Shown one piece after another: positions 53,844 to 63,907 of a stretch of DNA of 64,000 nt. The notes below the pieces were generated by a model that saw nothing but the letters and a program-made list of their open reading frames with translations, made no database searches and had not been told where the DNA came from. Location of the stretch: the NCBI RefSeq assembly GCF_001956695.1, contig NZ_CP019070.1:2480001-2544000 (forward strand), given 5' to 3'. The number at the start of each line of letters is the position of its first letter. Position 1 is the stretch's first letter. Both the position numbers and the translations under genes were made by a program. The stretch is from Poseidonibacter parvus. GTDB lineage: Bacteria; Campylobacterota; Campylobacteria; Campylobacterales; Arcobacteraceae.

Positions 53844-54206
53844 ATGAAAAAATTATCAACAACTATTATAGGATTAAGTTTATTAGCAGGAAGTGCATTA
53901 TCAGCACAAGATACATTTGCAAGTTTTTACCCAGTTGAGAACGATGACACTCCAAGTTATCTTTCTTCAGTTCAAGATGATTCAAAAGCTTATCAAACTT
54001 TAGCAGTAGCAACTAGTGATAACAAAGTATTTGCATCTTTTTATCCACTAGAAAATAGTGATACACCAGATTATTTAAGTTTTAACAATACACAAACATC
54101 AGCAGCAAGTACTAATATTTTAGCAGCATCTGCTATTAGTCATTGTACACTAGCTTCTTTCTATCCAGAAGAAGATACTGATACTAGACTTCATACTTCT
54201 TGTTAA
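53844..54206 (+). CDS. Small secreted protein with three FASFYP repeats
   Basis: A 120-residue protein I do not recognise. A signal peptide (1-21, ending ALSA) precedes three repeats at residues 25-41 (FASFYPVENDDTPSYLS), 63-79 (FASFYPLENSDTPDYLS) and 103-119 (LASFYPEEDTDTRLHTS), spaced 38 and 40 residues. The spacers are Ser/Ala/Thr-rich. Two cysteines occur, C101 and C120, bracketing the third repeat. AAAGGA precedes the ATG and TATAAT lies at 53786-53791. A terminator follows, so it is a single-gene transcript, likely well expressed. Confidence 0.75.
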   Translation: MKKLSTTIIGLSLLAGSALSAQDTFASFYPVENDDTPSYLSSVQDDSKAYQTLAVATSDNKVFASFYPLENSDTPDYLSFNNTQTSAASTNILAASAISHCTLASFYPEEDTDTRLHTSC

Positions 54207-54240
54207 TATTTTAACAAGAAACCCCTCTCCTTAATTTAAG

Positions 54241-54270
54241 AAGCTAGCAATTTATTTTGTTAGCTTTTTT
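54241..54270. terminator. Terminator after the repeat protein
   Basis: AAGCTAGCAA and TTGTTAGCTT form a 10-bp stem with one wobble, followed by TTTT. It overlaps the 3' end of the convergent RNase gene. Confidence 0.8.
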
Positions 54271-56122
54271 AATATTTAACCGAACATATTACTTGTTTAG
54301 TAATAATATCAACCTCTTTAATTTTTACTCTTAATTTTGTGAAAAGTTTCTGACCTTTCATATTATCAATAGTCACTTTTAATCCAGAAATAGTATCATA
54401 TGAAACTGCCCTATTTCTATCAGTATCTACTATTTTTACTTTTATTTCACTTCCAATATTATCATTTGCCCAACGTGCATATTTTCTATCTTCATAATCC
54501 CAAACTAATTGAGCTACTTTTCTTTCATTTAAAGAGATATGCTCACAAATTTCATCAATATTTTTTGGAGTTTGCTTTGATTTTAAAATTCTATGTAAAA
54601 CTAAATCCGAATATCTTCTAATTGGAGATGTAAAGTGAGAATATGAAGAAAAACCTAAACCAAAGTGACCTAGATTTTTTGAGCTATATTTTGCTTGAGT
54701 TTGTGATTGAATAATAAGTTCATCAATCTCTTCACTCATCATTGAAGCTTTTGCTTTTTTCTGAATATGTGTAATTGTATCATGAACATCATTTTGTACT
54801 TTTACTTTTACACCTAAAATATTTACATCATCAACTAATCTTGAAATTGCTTTTAAAGATGGCTCTTCATGAATTCTATAAATTCCTACATTATTAACTT
54901 TTTTACTAGCTTCAATATTTGCTAAAAGCATACACTCCTCGATTAATTGATGAGAAGCAGTTGAACTTTCACTATCAACTGATACGATTTTGAAGTTTTT
55001 AAGTTTTTGTCGCAATTCTGTAGTTCTAAAGTCATAACCATTTTCTAATCTTTTAGCTCTAAAGTTTTTAGTAATTTCATATAAAGGTAATATATAATCA
55101 AATATTGTTTTATCTACATCTCCATATTGATCCAATTTACCTTCAAGAACTCTATCTATTCTTCCATAGGAATATTTTCTATGTGAATTTATAATAGCTT
55201 CAAAAAGTTGTGATTTTTTAGCACATTTATTTTTTAAATCTAATTGGATTTTAAAAACATAAGAGTATCTGTCAACTCCTTCTTTTAGTGAACACATCTC
55301 TTCACTTAATTCATTTGGAAGCATTGGTAAAACTTTTCCTGGCAAATAAATTGAAGTTGATTTTAAAAATGCTAATTTATCTAAAGCACTTCCCTCTTTT
55401 ACAAAATAAGAAACATCAGCAATTGCTACATATAAAACTTCTTCATCTTTATCATAATAAATAGCATCATCGTGATCTTTTGCAGAATTTGGGTCAATTG
55501 TACAAAAAGGTAAATGTGTTAAATCAACTCTTTGATTTTCATCATTCATTTTTGCGTCAACTTCTAAAGGTTTTTGTGTTCTTATTACTTCATTATATAA
55601 ATGTAAAGAGATAAGTTCATCTATTTTTGGATCAGCAATATTTCCTAAACTTTTTATTAGTTCAATAGATTTATTATCAACTAATAAAACCTCACCTTCT
55701 TCATATGAAGATGCACCTTTATTTTCTAATTTGATATTTTCTTTTACAGTATAAAAAGATTTCTCTTTTATATAAACTAAAATATCATTTTTCTTTCCAT
55801 CTAAAACTTCAATGATATTAGCTTTTACTCTTGACCTTGGATTAAAAACTCTTTTTGCTAATACTAAGTCACCATTATAAGCTCCATTTAATTGATCAAA
55901 CTCTATTTTTATGTTTTTATGTTCACTTATTAAATCTTCAAGTATTACTAAGTTTTTTCCAACATTAACAATTGCGACTTTATATTTTGAATTAAGTTCA
56001 TAAGTTTCATCATCTAATTTAATGACAATACCTTTTTTAATAAACTTTTCTATTTCGATTAATTCAGTTTTATTATATGTCTTATCTGCACTTTGTATCT
56101 TTTTAAAAAGCTCTTTTAGCAA
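54269..56122 (-). CDS. rnr: RNase R/RNase II family exoribonuclease
   Basis: A 617-residue 3'-5' exoribonuclease. It has cold-shock domains in the first 190 residues, the RNB catalytic block with CTIDPNSAKDHDDAIYYD (metal-binding aspartates), and an S1 domain at the C terminus. Length is shorter than E. coli RNase R (813) because the helical N-terminal and the basic C-terminal tails are missing, which is usual for Campylobacterota. AAGGAATT lies before the ATG. It degrades structured RNA; the holA gene lies further along the same strand. Confidence 0.93.
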   Translation of the reverse strand: MLKELFKKIQSADKTYNKTELIEIEKFIKKGIVIKLDDETYELNSKYKVAIVNVGKNLVILEDLISEHKNIKIEFDQLNGAYNGDLVLAKRVFNPRSRVKANIIEVLDGKKNDILVYIKEKSFYTVKENIKLENKGASSYEEGEVLLVDNKSIELIKSLGNIADPKIDELISLHLYNEVIRTQKPLEVDAKMNDENQRVDLTHLPFCTIDPNSAKDHDDAIYYDKDEEVLYVAIADVSYFVKEGSALDKLAFLKSTSIYLPGKVLPMLPNELSEEMCSLKEGVDRYSYVFKIQLDLKNKCAKKSQLFEAIINSHRKYSYGRIDRVLEGKLDQYGDVDKTIFDYILPLYEITKNFRAKRLENGYDFRTTELRQKLKNFKIVSVDSESSTASHQLIEECMLLANIEASKKVNNVGIYRIHEEPSLKAISRLVDDVNILGVKVKVQNDVHDTITHIQKKAKASMMSEEIDELIIQSQTQAKYSSKNLGHFGLGFSSYSHFTSPIRRYSDLVLHRILKSKQTPKNIDEICEHISLNERKVAQLVWDYEDRKYARWANDNIGSEIKVKIVDTDRNRAVSYDTISGLKVTIDNMKGQKLFTKLRVKIKEVDIITKQVICSVKY

Positions 56123-56219
56123 GTTAATTCCTTGTTTATATATAATGTAATCCTATCTAAAATATCTTGAGTATTACTATTTTTTATCTTTAGTTACTAT
56201 GTTTTTAGCTTTTTTTGGG

Positions 56220-56225
56220 TATAAT
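56220..56225 (+). promoter_or_regulatory. -10 element for ilvC
   Basis: TATAAT preceded by TTTGGG lies 30 bases before the ilvC ATG, with AGAGGGA as ribosome site. No leader peptide or attenuator is seen. Confidence 0.6.
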
Positions 56226-56242
56226 CTCTAAAATTTTACTAG

Positions 56243-57277
<1,035 letters not shown>

Positions 57278-57287
57278 TAAAAGAATT

Positions 57288-57306
57288 AAGGAAGATTTTC
57301 TTCCTT
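57288..57306 (+). terminator. Hairpin after ilvC
   Basis: AAGGAAGA and TCTTCCTT form an 8-bp stem with a TTT loop, with no T tract. It probably attenuates or protects the end of the abundant ilvC message rather than ending transcription. Confidence 0.4.
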
Positions 57307-57321
57307 GATTTATAACTTACT

Positions 57322-58464
57322 ATGAGTAATAAAAAAACTAAACGAAAAACTAAAAAATCATCACAAGTTTCAAAATCTAAATTAGCAAAGATTTTCCTAC
57401 TAATATTTTTATTTGCATTTATAGCTAGTGGCTTAAGCTATTTTATAATGAAAAATGAGAATTCAAATAAAACTATTAATAATGACATTCTAAAATCAGA
57501 AAAAAAAGAAATTACTGAACTCAAAAAATTCCAAAATGAAAAACTAGATGAATATTTTGATAAGCTTGAAACACCAAAAGAAAAATTTGAAGAATTAACA
57601 GAAGAGTTAAAAAAAGATTACGATCAACATGAAAAAGAAGATCATCAAACAGTAAAAGAAAATAAAGAACCTAAAAAAGTAGTAAAAAAAGAAACACCTA
57701 AAAAAGAACCCTCACCAAAAGAAAACCAAGTAATAAAAAAAGAACCTGTAAAACAAAAACCTAAATCTACTGTAAAAACTAAAAAAGAAACTTATCATTA
57801 TAACAAAAAGAATAAAGCAAAAATTGCTATTGTAATTGATGATGTAAGTAGTAGCAAACAGAAGAAAGCAATTTTAGATATTGGTTACGATGTTACAATG
57901 GCTTTTCTTCCCCCTCAAAAAGGTCATATAAATTCTGCAAAAATAGCACAAGACCAAAAAGTACATATGATACATTTTCCAATGCAAGCAGGACCTGGAT
58001 TTAAATCAACAGAAAAAATCACTTTAACAATAAATGATTCTTATGCAAAAATTGAAGGAATTGTGAAAAACTTACGAAAATGGTATCCAAATGCTGTATA
58101 TACAAATAATCATACAGGTTCAGTATTTACCCAAAATGATGCTGCTATGGACAAACTATTTCGTGCATTAAAAAAATACAACTTTATTTTTGTGGATAGT
58201 AGAACAAGTGCTAAATCAGTTGCAAAAAAATATGCTTTAAAATATGGTATGCCTTATATCGTAAGAAATACTTTTTTAGACAATAAAAAAGATTATGATT
58301 ACATTCAAAATCAACTTAAAAAAGCAATAAAAATTGCTAAAAAAAGAGGCTATGCAATTGCAATTGGTCATCCTCATTCAATGACTATAAAAGTTTTAAG
58401 AGAATCAAAACATTTATTAAAAGATGTTGAACCTATATTTATAAATAAACTTCCATATCTTTAA
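57322..58464 (+). CDS. Divergent polysaccharide deacetylase family protein (DUF610/YibQ-like)
   Basis: A 380-residue envelope protein. A basic cytoplasmic end leads into one membrane helix (about 23-44), then a Lys/Glu-rich linker with many KKEP-like units (about 60-155) and a C-terminal divergent NodB-type domain (AKIAIVIDDVSSSKQKKAIL, FPMQAGPGF, HTGSVFTQN, AIAIGHPHS). The catalytic metal ligands seem only partly kept, as usual in this family. No Shine-Dalgarno is seen; a TATAAC ends 5 bases before the ATG. The substrate glycan is unknown. Confidence 0.8.
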   Translation: MSNKKTKRKTKKSSQVSKSKLAKIFLLIFLFAFIASGLSYFIMKNENSNKTINNDILKSEKKEITELKKFQNEKLDEYFDKLETPKEKFEELTEELKKDYDQHEKEDHQTVKENKEPKKVVKKETPKKEPSPKENQVIKKEPVKQKPKSTVKTKKETYHYNKKNKAKIAIVIDDVSSSKQKKAILDIGYDVTMAFLPPQKGHINSAKIAQDQKVHMIHFPMQAGPGFKSTEKITLTINDSYAKIEGIVKNLRKWYPNAVYTNNHTGSVFTQNDAAMDKLFRALKKYNFIFVDSRTSAKSVAKKYALKYGMPYIVRNTFLDNKKDYDYIQNQLKKAIKIAKKRGYAIAIGHPHSMTIKVLRESKHLLKDVEPIFINKLPYL

Positions 58465-58518
58465 GCTTTAAAATATATAACTAATAATATTATTAAATAA
58501 AATATTATTAGGCTATTT

Positions 58519-59295
58519 ATGATTAATCAAATTTCATTTAATATTCCCGAATTAGAAAATATGAAAAAATATCCAAGTGAACTTTTTTATATTGGAAATA
58601 CAAATCTTTTAAAAAAGAAAAAAATATCTATAATAGGTACTAGAAGACCCTCAACTTACACAAAAGAGTTTACTCATAAACTTGCATCAAAATTATCAAG
58701 CTTTGATATTTGTATAGTTAGTGGTGCTGCTATGGGTGTTGATGCTATTTCTCATATTGCAGCAGGTTATGATAATACAATTGCTGTTGTTGCAAATGGC
58801 TTAGATATACGTTATCCAAGTGTAAATAAAAACTTAATCTCAGGAATCGAGCAAAAAGGATTAATGCTTTCAGCTTATAAAACAGGTGAAAAAGCACGTA
58901 ACTATACTTTTGTTTTAAGGAATGAAATAGTCGTAGCTTTAGGAGATATTTTAATAGTAACCCAAGCTGATATTAAATCAGGAAGTTTAACTTCTGTTAA
59001 TTATGCTCTTAAAATGGGGAAGAAAGTATATACTTTATCTCATAGAATTAATGAAAGTTTAGGAACACAAGAACTTGTAAAAAAAGGCTTAGTTGAAGTT
59101 ATTTATGACATTGATGAATTTCTACAAACTATTACGAATAAACTTCCATCATTAAAACAAAATGATGAAATACTTCACTTTTGTGATACAAATCCAAGTT
59201 ATGAAGAAGCTATAAGTAAGTTTGGTGATGCAATATTAGAATATGAACTTGAAGGTAAAATAAGAATTGAAAATGCAAAAGTGTCAATAATATGA
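58519..59295 (+). CDS. dprA: DNA-processing protein DprA
   Basis: Loads RecA on incoming single-stranded DNA during natural transformation. The 258-residue protein is the short form: the Rossmann domain (IIGTRRPSTYT, IVSGAAMGVDAISHIAA, IAVVANGLDIRYPS, KSGSLTSVNYALKMGKKVYTL) with a small C-terminal winged-helix-like part. It lies 54 bases after the deacetylase gene. RuvX/YqgF often follows dprA in this phylum; here a GGDEF gene does. Confidence 0.93.
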   Translation: MINQISFNIPELENMKKYPSELFYIGNTNLLKKKKISIIGTRRPSTYTKEFTHKLASKLSSFDICIVSGAAMGVDAISHIAAGYDNTIAVVANGLDIRYPSVNKNLISGIEQKGLMLSAYKTGEKARNYTFVLRNEIVVALGDILIVTQADIKSGSLTSVNYALKMGKKVYTLSHRINESLGTQELVKKGLVEVIYDIDEFLQTITNKLPSLKQNDEILHFCDTNPSYEEAISKFGDAILEYELEGKIRIENAKVSII

Positions 59296-59345
59296 TTTTT
59301 TATAAAAAATAGTTATAATCAAATACTATATTACAGAGGCAGCTT

Positions 59346-60758
59346 ATGAAAAGAAGAATTTATTTCTATTATCTTATATTTAATATAATCGTTGTTTCTT
59401 TCTTTTCTATTTATTTATACGCTTCTTATATTCAAAAAAAGTCTCTTGTAACTGAACAAACAAAATTAACAAGTCTTCTAATAAGTGAATGGATAAAAGG
59501 CTCATTTTTAGCATCTGATTATGTACTAAGAGATATTATTGATAAGGTTCCTGTTTCTGCATTAAAATATCCAGCAAGTAATCTTGTTGAGCATGATAGA
59601 ATATCAAAACTTATAGTTAAAAAAAGTCAGACTTTAGCTCATTCAAATGGTGTAGGACTTAATGATGAGAACTGCATTATTACACACACTCCATCAATTG
59701 TAGGTTTTGATGCTAGTAAACGTGAATGGTGTTATAAACCTATGAGTAATCCTAAATTTGAAACTTATGTTTCTAATATGTTCATGAGTAATATCAATGA
59801 AATGATGGTTATTCAAGTACGTAAATTTCCAGACAATAAAGGCTTAGCTGGTATTGGTGTTAATTTATCATTCTTTTCACAATGGGTAGAAAAAGTTAAG
59901 TTAGGTAGAAATGGAATAATCAGTATAGTTGATAGTAATTTAAATCTTTTAGCTAGACAACCTTTAATCTTAGAAGCTTTAGGAAAAGAAGTAAAATCAT
60001 CAATTGTAAAAAATTTTATCACTTCAAATGAAAAAAGTATGATATATTCAAATGCATCACCCCTTGATAATAAAGAAAGATTATATAGCGTTAGAAAAGT
60101 TGAAAACCTTCCTTTTATAGTTGTTGTAGGTGAAGCAAATGAAGATTGGCTTGATAACTGGCATATGCAAGTATTTATTTCTATATTAATTACTCTTTTA
60201 TTATGGGTAATGGCTTGGATAATCTTACGTCATTATTCACATATCTTAAGTCAAAAGAGTGAACTTGAAAGAATTTCAATAACAGACCAACTAACTAAAT
60301 TATACAATCGGCACAAGCTAAATGACGTCCTTCAAAGTGAGTTTAATCGTGCCCAAAGAATTGATTATTCATTTACTGTAATAATCATAGATATAGATGA
60401 TTTTAAACTTATAAATGATACTTATGGCCATAATGCTGGAGATAATATTCTTAAAGAATTAGCACAATTACTTAAAGATAATATCAGGATTACAGATACT
60501 TTAGGAAGATGGGGAGGAGAAGAATTCTTAATTATTATTCCACAAGGTGAAAATAAAAATGAAGAAATTCTAGCTCAAAAACTTAGAAGTAAAATTGAAA
60601 AGCATTCGTTTTCTAATGTTCCAAAACTTACAGCAAGTTTTGGAATTTCACAATACAAAAAAGGTTATAGTATAAATGATCTAATTAAAAATGCAGATGA
60701 TGCACTTTATGAAGCCAAAGGAAATGGTAGAAATCAAGTTAGAATAAAAAACATCTAA
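59346..60758 (+). CDS. Diguanylate cyclase with periplasmic sensor domain
   Basis: A 470-residue membrane enzyme making cyclic-di-GMP. A first membrane helix near residues 8-28 and a second (VFISILITLLLWVMAWIIL, about 277-295) enclose a periplasmic Cache-like sensor. The GGDEF domain follows, with signature GRWGGEEFLI. An RITD motif sits five residues before GGEEF and is a candidate product-inhibition (RxxD) site. GAGG precedes the ATG. Its 3' end overlaps the convergent nhaA by 4 bases. The ligand is unknown. Confidence 0.9.
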   Translation: MKRRIYFYYLIFNIIVVSFFSIYLYASYIQKKSLVTEQTKLTSLLISEWIKGSFLASDYVLRDIIDKVPVSALKYPASNLVEHDRISKLIVKKSQTLAHSNGVGLNDENCIITHTPSIVGFDASKREWCYKPMSNPKFETYVSNMFMSNINEMMVIQVRKFPDNKGLAGIGVNLSFFSQWVEKVKLGRNGIISIVDSNLNLLARQPLILEALGKEVKSSIVKNFITSNEKSMIYSNASPLDNKERLYSVRKVENLPFIVVVGEANEDWLDNWHMQVFISILITLLLWVMAWIILRHYSHILSQKSELERISITDQLTKLYNRHKLNDVLQSEFNRAQRIDYSFTVIIIDIDDFKLINDTYGHNAGDNILKELAQLLKDNIRITDTLGRWGGEEFLIIIPQGENKNEEILAQKLRSKIEKHSFSNVPKLTASFGISQYKKGYSINDLIKNADDALYEAKGNGRNQVRIKNI

Positions 60759-61942
60759 TTTTTAAACCTTTTACGACTTTTAACTTTCAATAATATTAAA
60801 TATCCAAGTACTCCAGAAAGAACAGAACCTATTAAAATAGCTAGTTTATCAGTATATGAAAACATAGCCGAGTCTTGAAAAGCTAGTGAATCTATAAATA
60901 AACTCATCGTAAATCCAATTCCTGTTAAAACACTAACTCCATAAATTTGTGCCCAAGTAGTACCTTTTGGCAAAGACGCAAATTTAAATTTAACAGCTAA
61001 GTAAACAAAGAAAAATACTCCTAATTGCTTACCAATAAAAAGACCAAAAATAATTCCAAGAGATACAGGGTTTATAATTAAATCCAAAGATAATGATCTT
61101 AAATCAATTCCTGCATTTACAAAAGCAAATATAGGTAAAATATAAAAAGCAACCCAAAAATGTATATAATGCTGTAAACTTTTTACAGGAGAAATTCTTT
61201 TTCTTTTCTCATTTATAGCATTTAGTGGAATTGTAAAAGCTAGAATAATACCAGCTAATGTTGCATGAACACCTGATTTTAAAACAAAAACCCATAAAAT
61301 TACTCCAACAAAAGCATAAGTACTAACTAATGTAATTTGCATTTTATTCATAGTAATTAAAACAATAATACAAACTAGTGCCATAAGTAAAGACATAGTA
61401 GAAACATCTGAAGTATAAAAGAATGCGATAATTAAAATAGCACCTAAATCATCAAAAATTGCTAGTGCCATTAGAAATATTTTAAGTGAAACAGGAACTC
61501 TTTTTCCTAAAAGTGATAAAATTCCCAAAGCAAAGGCAATATCAGTAGCAGTTGGAATTGCCCAACCTCTTAATGCAAACTCATTATCATAATTAAAAGC
61601 AACATAGATTAAAGCAGGGACTAGCATTCCTCCAATAGCAGCAATACCAGGAAGTGCGATTTTAGAAAGAGATGATAAATGTCCTAATATCAACTCTCGT
61701 TTTATTTCTAAACCAATAAGTAAAAAGAAAATTGCCATTAATCCATCATTTACCCAAAGTATCAAAGGTTTTGAAATATCAAGAATAGTACCTATTTTAA
61801 ATTCAATAGGAGTGTGTAAAAAGTTATTGTAAAACTCAGATAGAAAGGTATTGCTAAATATTAATGCAAGTAGAGTAACAAGCATTAATATAATACCAGC
61901 TGTTGATTCTTTTTGTAAAAATTTTCGTACTAATACTTTCAT
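60755..61942 (-). CDS. nhaA: Na+/H+ antiporter NhaA
   Basis: A 395-residue integral membrane antiporter with about twelve helices. Family elements include NDGLMAIFFLLIGLEIKRELI, the paired aspartates in ALAIFDDLGAILIIAFFYT, and PTATDIAFALGILSLLG. It expels sodium and controls pH, in line with a marine or brackish habitat. It is transcribed alone, 79 bases after murC. Confidence 0.96.
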   Translation of the reverse strand: MKVLVRKFLQKESTAGIILMLVTLLALIFSNTFLSEFYNNFLHTPIEFKIGTILDISKPLILWVNDGLMAIFFLLIGLEIKRELILGHLSSLSKIALPGIAAIGGMLVPALIYVAFNYDNEFALRGWAIPTATDIAFALGILSLLGKRVPVSLKIFLMALAIFDDLGAILIIAFFYTSDVSTMSLLMALVCIIVLITMNKMQITLVSTYAFVGVILWVFVLKSGVHATLAGIILAFTIPLNAINEKRKRISPVKSLQHYIHFWVAFYILPIFAFVNAGIDLRSLSLDLIINPVSLGIIFGLFIGKQLGVFFFVYLAVKFKFASLPKGTTWAQIYGVSVLTGIGFTMSLFIDSLAFQDSAMFSYTDKLAILIGSVLSGVLGYLILLKVKSRKRFKN

Positions 61943-62021
61943 AATATTTGCCTTTAAAGCTTAATATATTATTTTAGTATAAAGTACTTTATTAAATATT
62001 AAAACGAATTTTTAGTATTAC

Positions 62022-63326
62022 CTAGTGTCTTAACTGGTAAGTTATATCTCCAGCACCAACACCTAAGAAAATACCTTCATCATAACTTTTTATGATTTTT
62101 TCATCTTTTATTAAATCTATTCTTCCAGCAGTTGAAGAGATTCTATCTGCAAAGATTGGATTATATGCTGCAAACTCTTTTTCAAAATCTATATCAATTT
62201 TTTGTTCACCTGGAATTGTCCAAATAGGAAGGATAATTAACTCATCACATCTTCTAAAACACTTTTTGAAACCTTCAAGATTATCACTTGTTCTTGAGTA
62301 TTTATGAGGTTGCCATAGAACTATTCTATTATTTAGATTTGTTAAGTTGTCATATAACTCAACTGATTTCATTGTAACTTCAATCTCTGTTGGATGATGA
62401 GCATAATCATCAATTACAACAAATTTATCATTTGCTTGAACTACATCAAATCTTTTTTTAATACCTTTATATTTTAAAAGGTTAACTCTTATACTTTCAA
62501 TATCAAGTTCATTTAGTGCTGCTAAAATTGCTAAAGATGCATCAACTGCAATATGATAACCAAATCCCCATACTTCAAATGTTCCTAAGTCTTTTAAATC
62601 AAATCTAGTACAAGGCTCTTTATCTTTTAATGTATATGATAAGTTTTTAATATCCTTGCTTGGATAAAGATAAGTAGCCTCTTGAATTTTTAACTTAGCA
62701 ATATCTTTATCTTCACCATTTAAAACTCTTTTTTTAGCAAGTCCTATAAAACTTTCATAAGCAGAGTAAAACTTATCATAATCATAGTGATAATATTCCA
62801 TATGCTCTGGTTCTGCATTTGTAACAATTGCACAATATGGATTTGAAAGTAAAAAAGATGCATCTGATTCATCCGCTTCAAAAGCAACTAAATCGTTCAC
62901 ATACCTAAAGTTTGAACCAAAATCTTTTGAAATTGCACCAATTAGTGCTGAACTTTGTAAAATTGAAGCTAAAATCGCTGTTGTAGTTGATTTACCATGA
63001 GCCCCTGCCACACAATAATTTTTCTTATCACCTAAAACAATAGGAAGTGCTTCTTTTCTTGAAAGTGTTCTTGTTTGATTAAGTCTTGCTTGAATTAATT
63101 CAGGATTTTCATCTGTTACTGCTGCTGAATATATTACTAAATCAAAATCATCTTTAATGTTCTTTGCTTCTTGAGGACAAGAAACTTGTATACCTTCATT
63201 TTGAAGCTCTTTTGTAATTGGTGAGTCTTTCATATCAGAACCAGATATTTCATGACCATCGTTATTTAAAAATCTTGCTAGAGCAGAAAGTCCAATTCCA
63301 CCTATTCCTATAAAATGTACTTTCAT
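62022..63326 (-). CDS. murC: UDP-N-acetylmuramate-L-alanine ligase
   Basis: Adds L-alanine to UDP-MurNAc in the cytoplasm. The 434-residue Mur ligase has the opening HFIGIGGIGLSALARFL, the ATP-binding GAHGKSTTTAIL, FEADESDASFL, and VVIDDYAHHPTEIEVT. Its ATG shares one base with the stop of the preceding acidic protein gene (TAATG), implying coupling. Confidence 0.97.
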   Translation of the reverse strand: MKVHFIGIGGIGLSALARFLNNDGHEISGSDMKDSPITKELQNEGIQVSCPQEAKNIKDDFDLVIYSAAVTDENPELIQARLNQTRTLSRKEALPIVLGDKKNYCVAGAHGKSTTTAILASILQSSALIGAISKDFGSNFRYVNDLVAFEADESDASFLLSNPYCAIVTNAEPEHMEYYHYDYDKFYSAYESFIGLAKKRVLNGEDKDIAKLKIQEATYLYPSKDIKNLSYTLKDKEPCTRFDLKDLGTFEVWGFGYHIAVDASLAILAALNELDIESIRVNLLKYKGIKKRFDVVQANDKFVVIDDYAHHPTEIEVTMKSVELYDNLTNLNNRIVLWQPHKYSRTSDNLEGFKKCFRRCDELIILPIWTIPGEQKIDIDFEKEFAAYNPIFADRISSTAGRIDLIKDEKIIKSYDEGIFLGVGAGDITYQLRH

Positions 63327-63907
63327 TAGCTATCCAATAAGTGTTTTAAATTTTTGTATTCTTTTTCTAAGGTGTCTTTATTATCATTTAAAAATTCATC
63401 AGTATTAAACTTGAAATTCATAATAAAGTAACCATATTTTTCTTCATCATTTTCTTTTTCATGATCAACACTAGTATCATAAAAAAAGTCTAGTTGATTT
63501 CTAGTAGATAAAACTATAATTAAAACATTTAAAGCTTTTTCAAGTTCAACATCTTCTATAATATTTGCTAGTACAAAAATTAATTCTTTTGCACCATCAA
63601 AATTATCATAAGACCATTTTTCAATTGCATGTTCATAAAATGCTCTTACATAAAGTAAATTATCATCTTCAAGTTTTAATTTTACATTTTCATTTACAAT
63701 TTTTTCAACATTTGCAAATGATGTTTTTAAAATTTGCTCATAAAGTTTATTGATTTTTTCTTCTTCTAAATCTAAAACTAACATCGAATCTAATGTCTCA
63801 TACATTGCTGAAATATTTTCTTCTTCCATTGATTTAACTCTAGTTTCTTCAAGATACTTTATAAAATCAGGGTTAGTTCTTGCTTCATTTAATTGTTCTT
63901 TATCCAT
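63326..63907 (-). CDS. Acidic all-alpha protein of unknown function
   Basis: A 193-residue cytoplasmic protein rich in Glu, Asp, Lys and Leu, predicted almost wholly helical (MYETLDSMLVLDLEEEKINKLYEQIL, read in two parts). It has no catalytic motif I recognise. Its stop overlaps the murC start and its own start overlaps the aminotransferase end by 8 bases, so three genes are tightly packed. I favour the ATG at 63907; a TTG at 63910 is equally spaced to AAAGGA. A link to cell-wall synthesis is suggested only by the context. Confidence 0.75.
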   Translation of the reverse strand: MDKEQLNEARTNPDFIKYLEETRVKSMEEENISAMYETLDSMLVLDLEEEKINKLYEQILKTSFANVEKIVNENVKLKLEDDNLLYVRAFYEHAIEKWSYDNFDGAKELIFVLANIIEDVELEKALNVLIIVLSTRNQLDFFYDTSVDHEKENDEEKYGYFIMNFKFNTDEFLNDNKDTLEKEYKNLKHLLDS

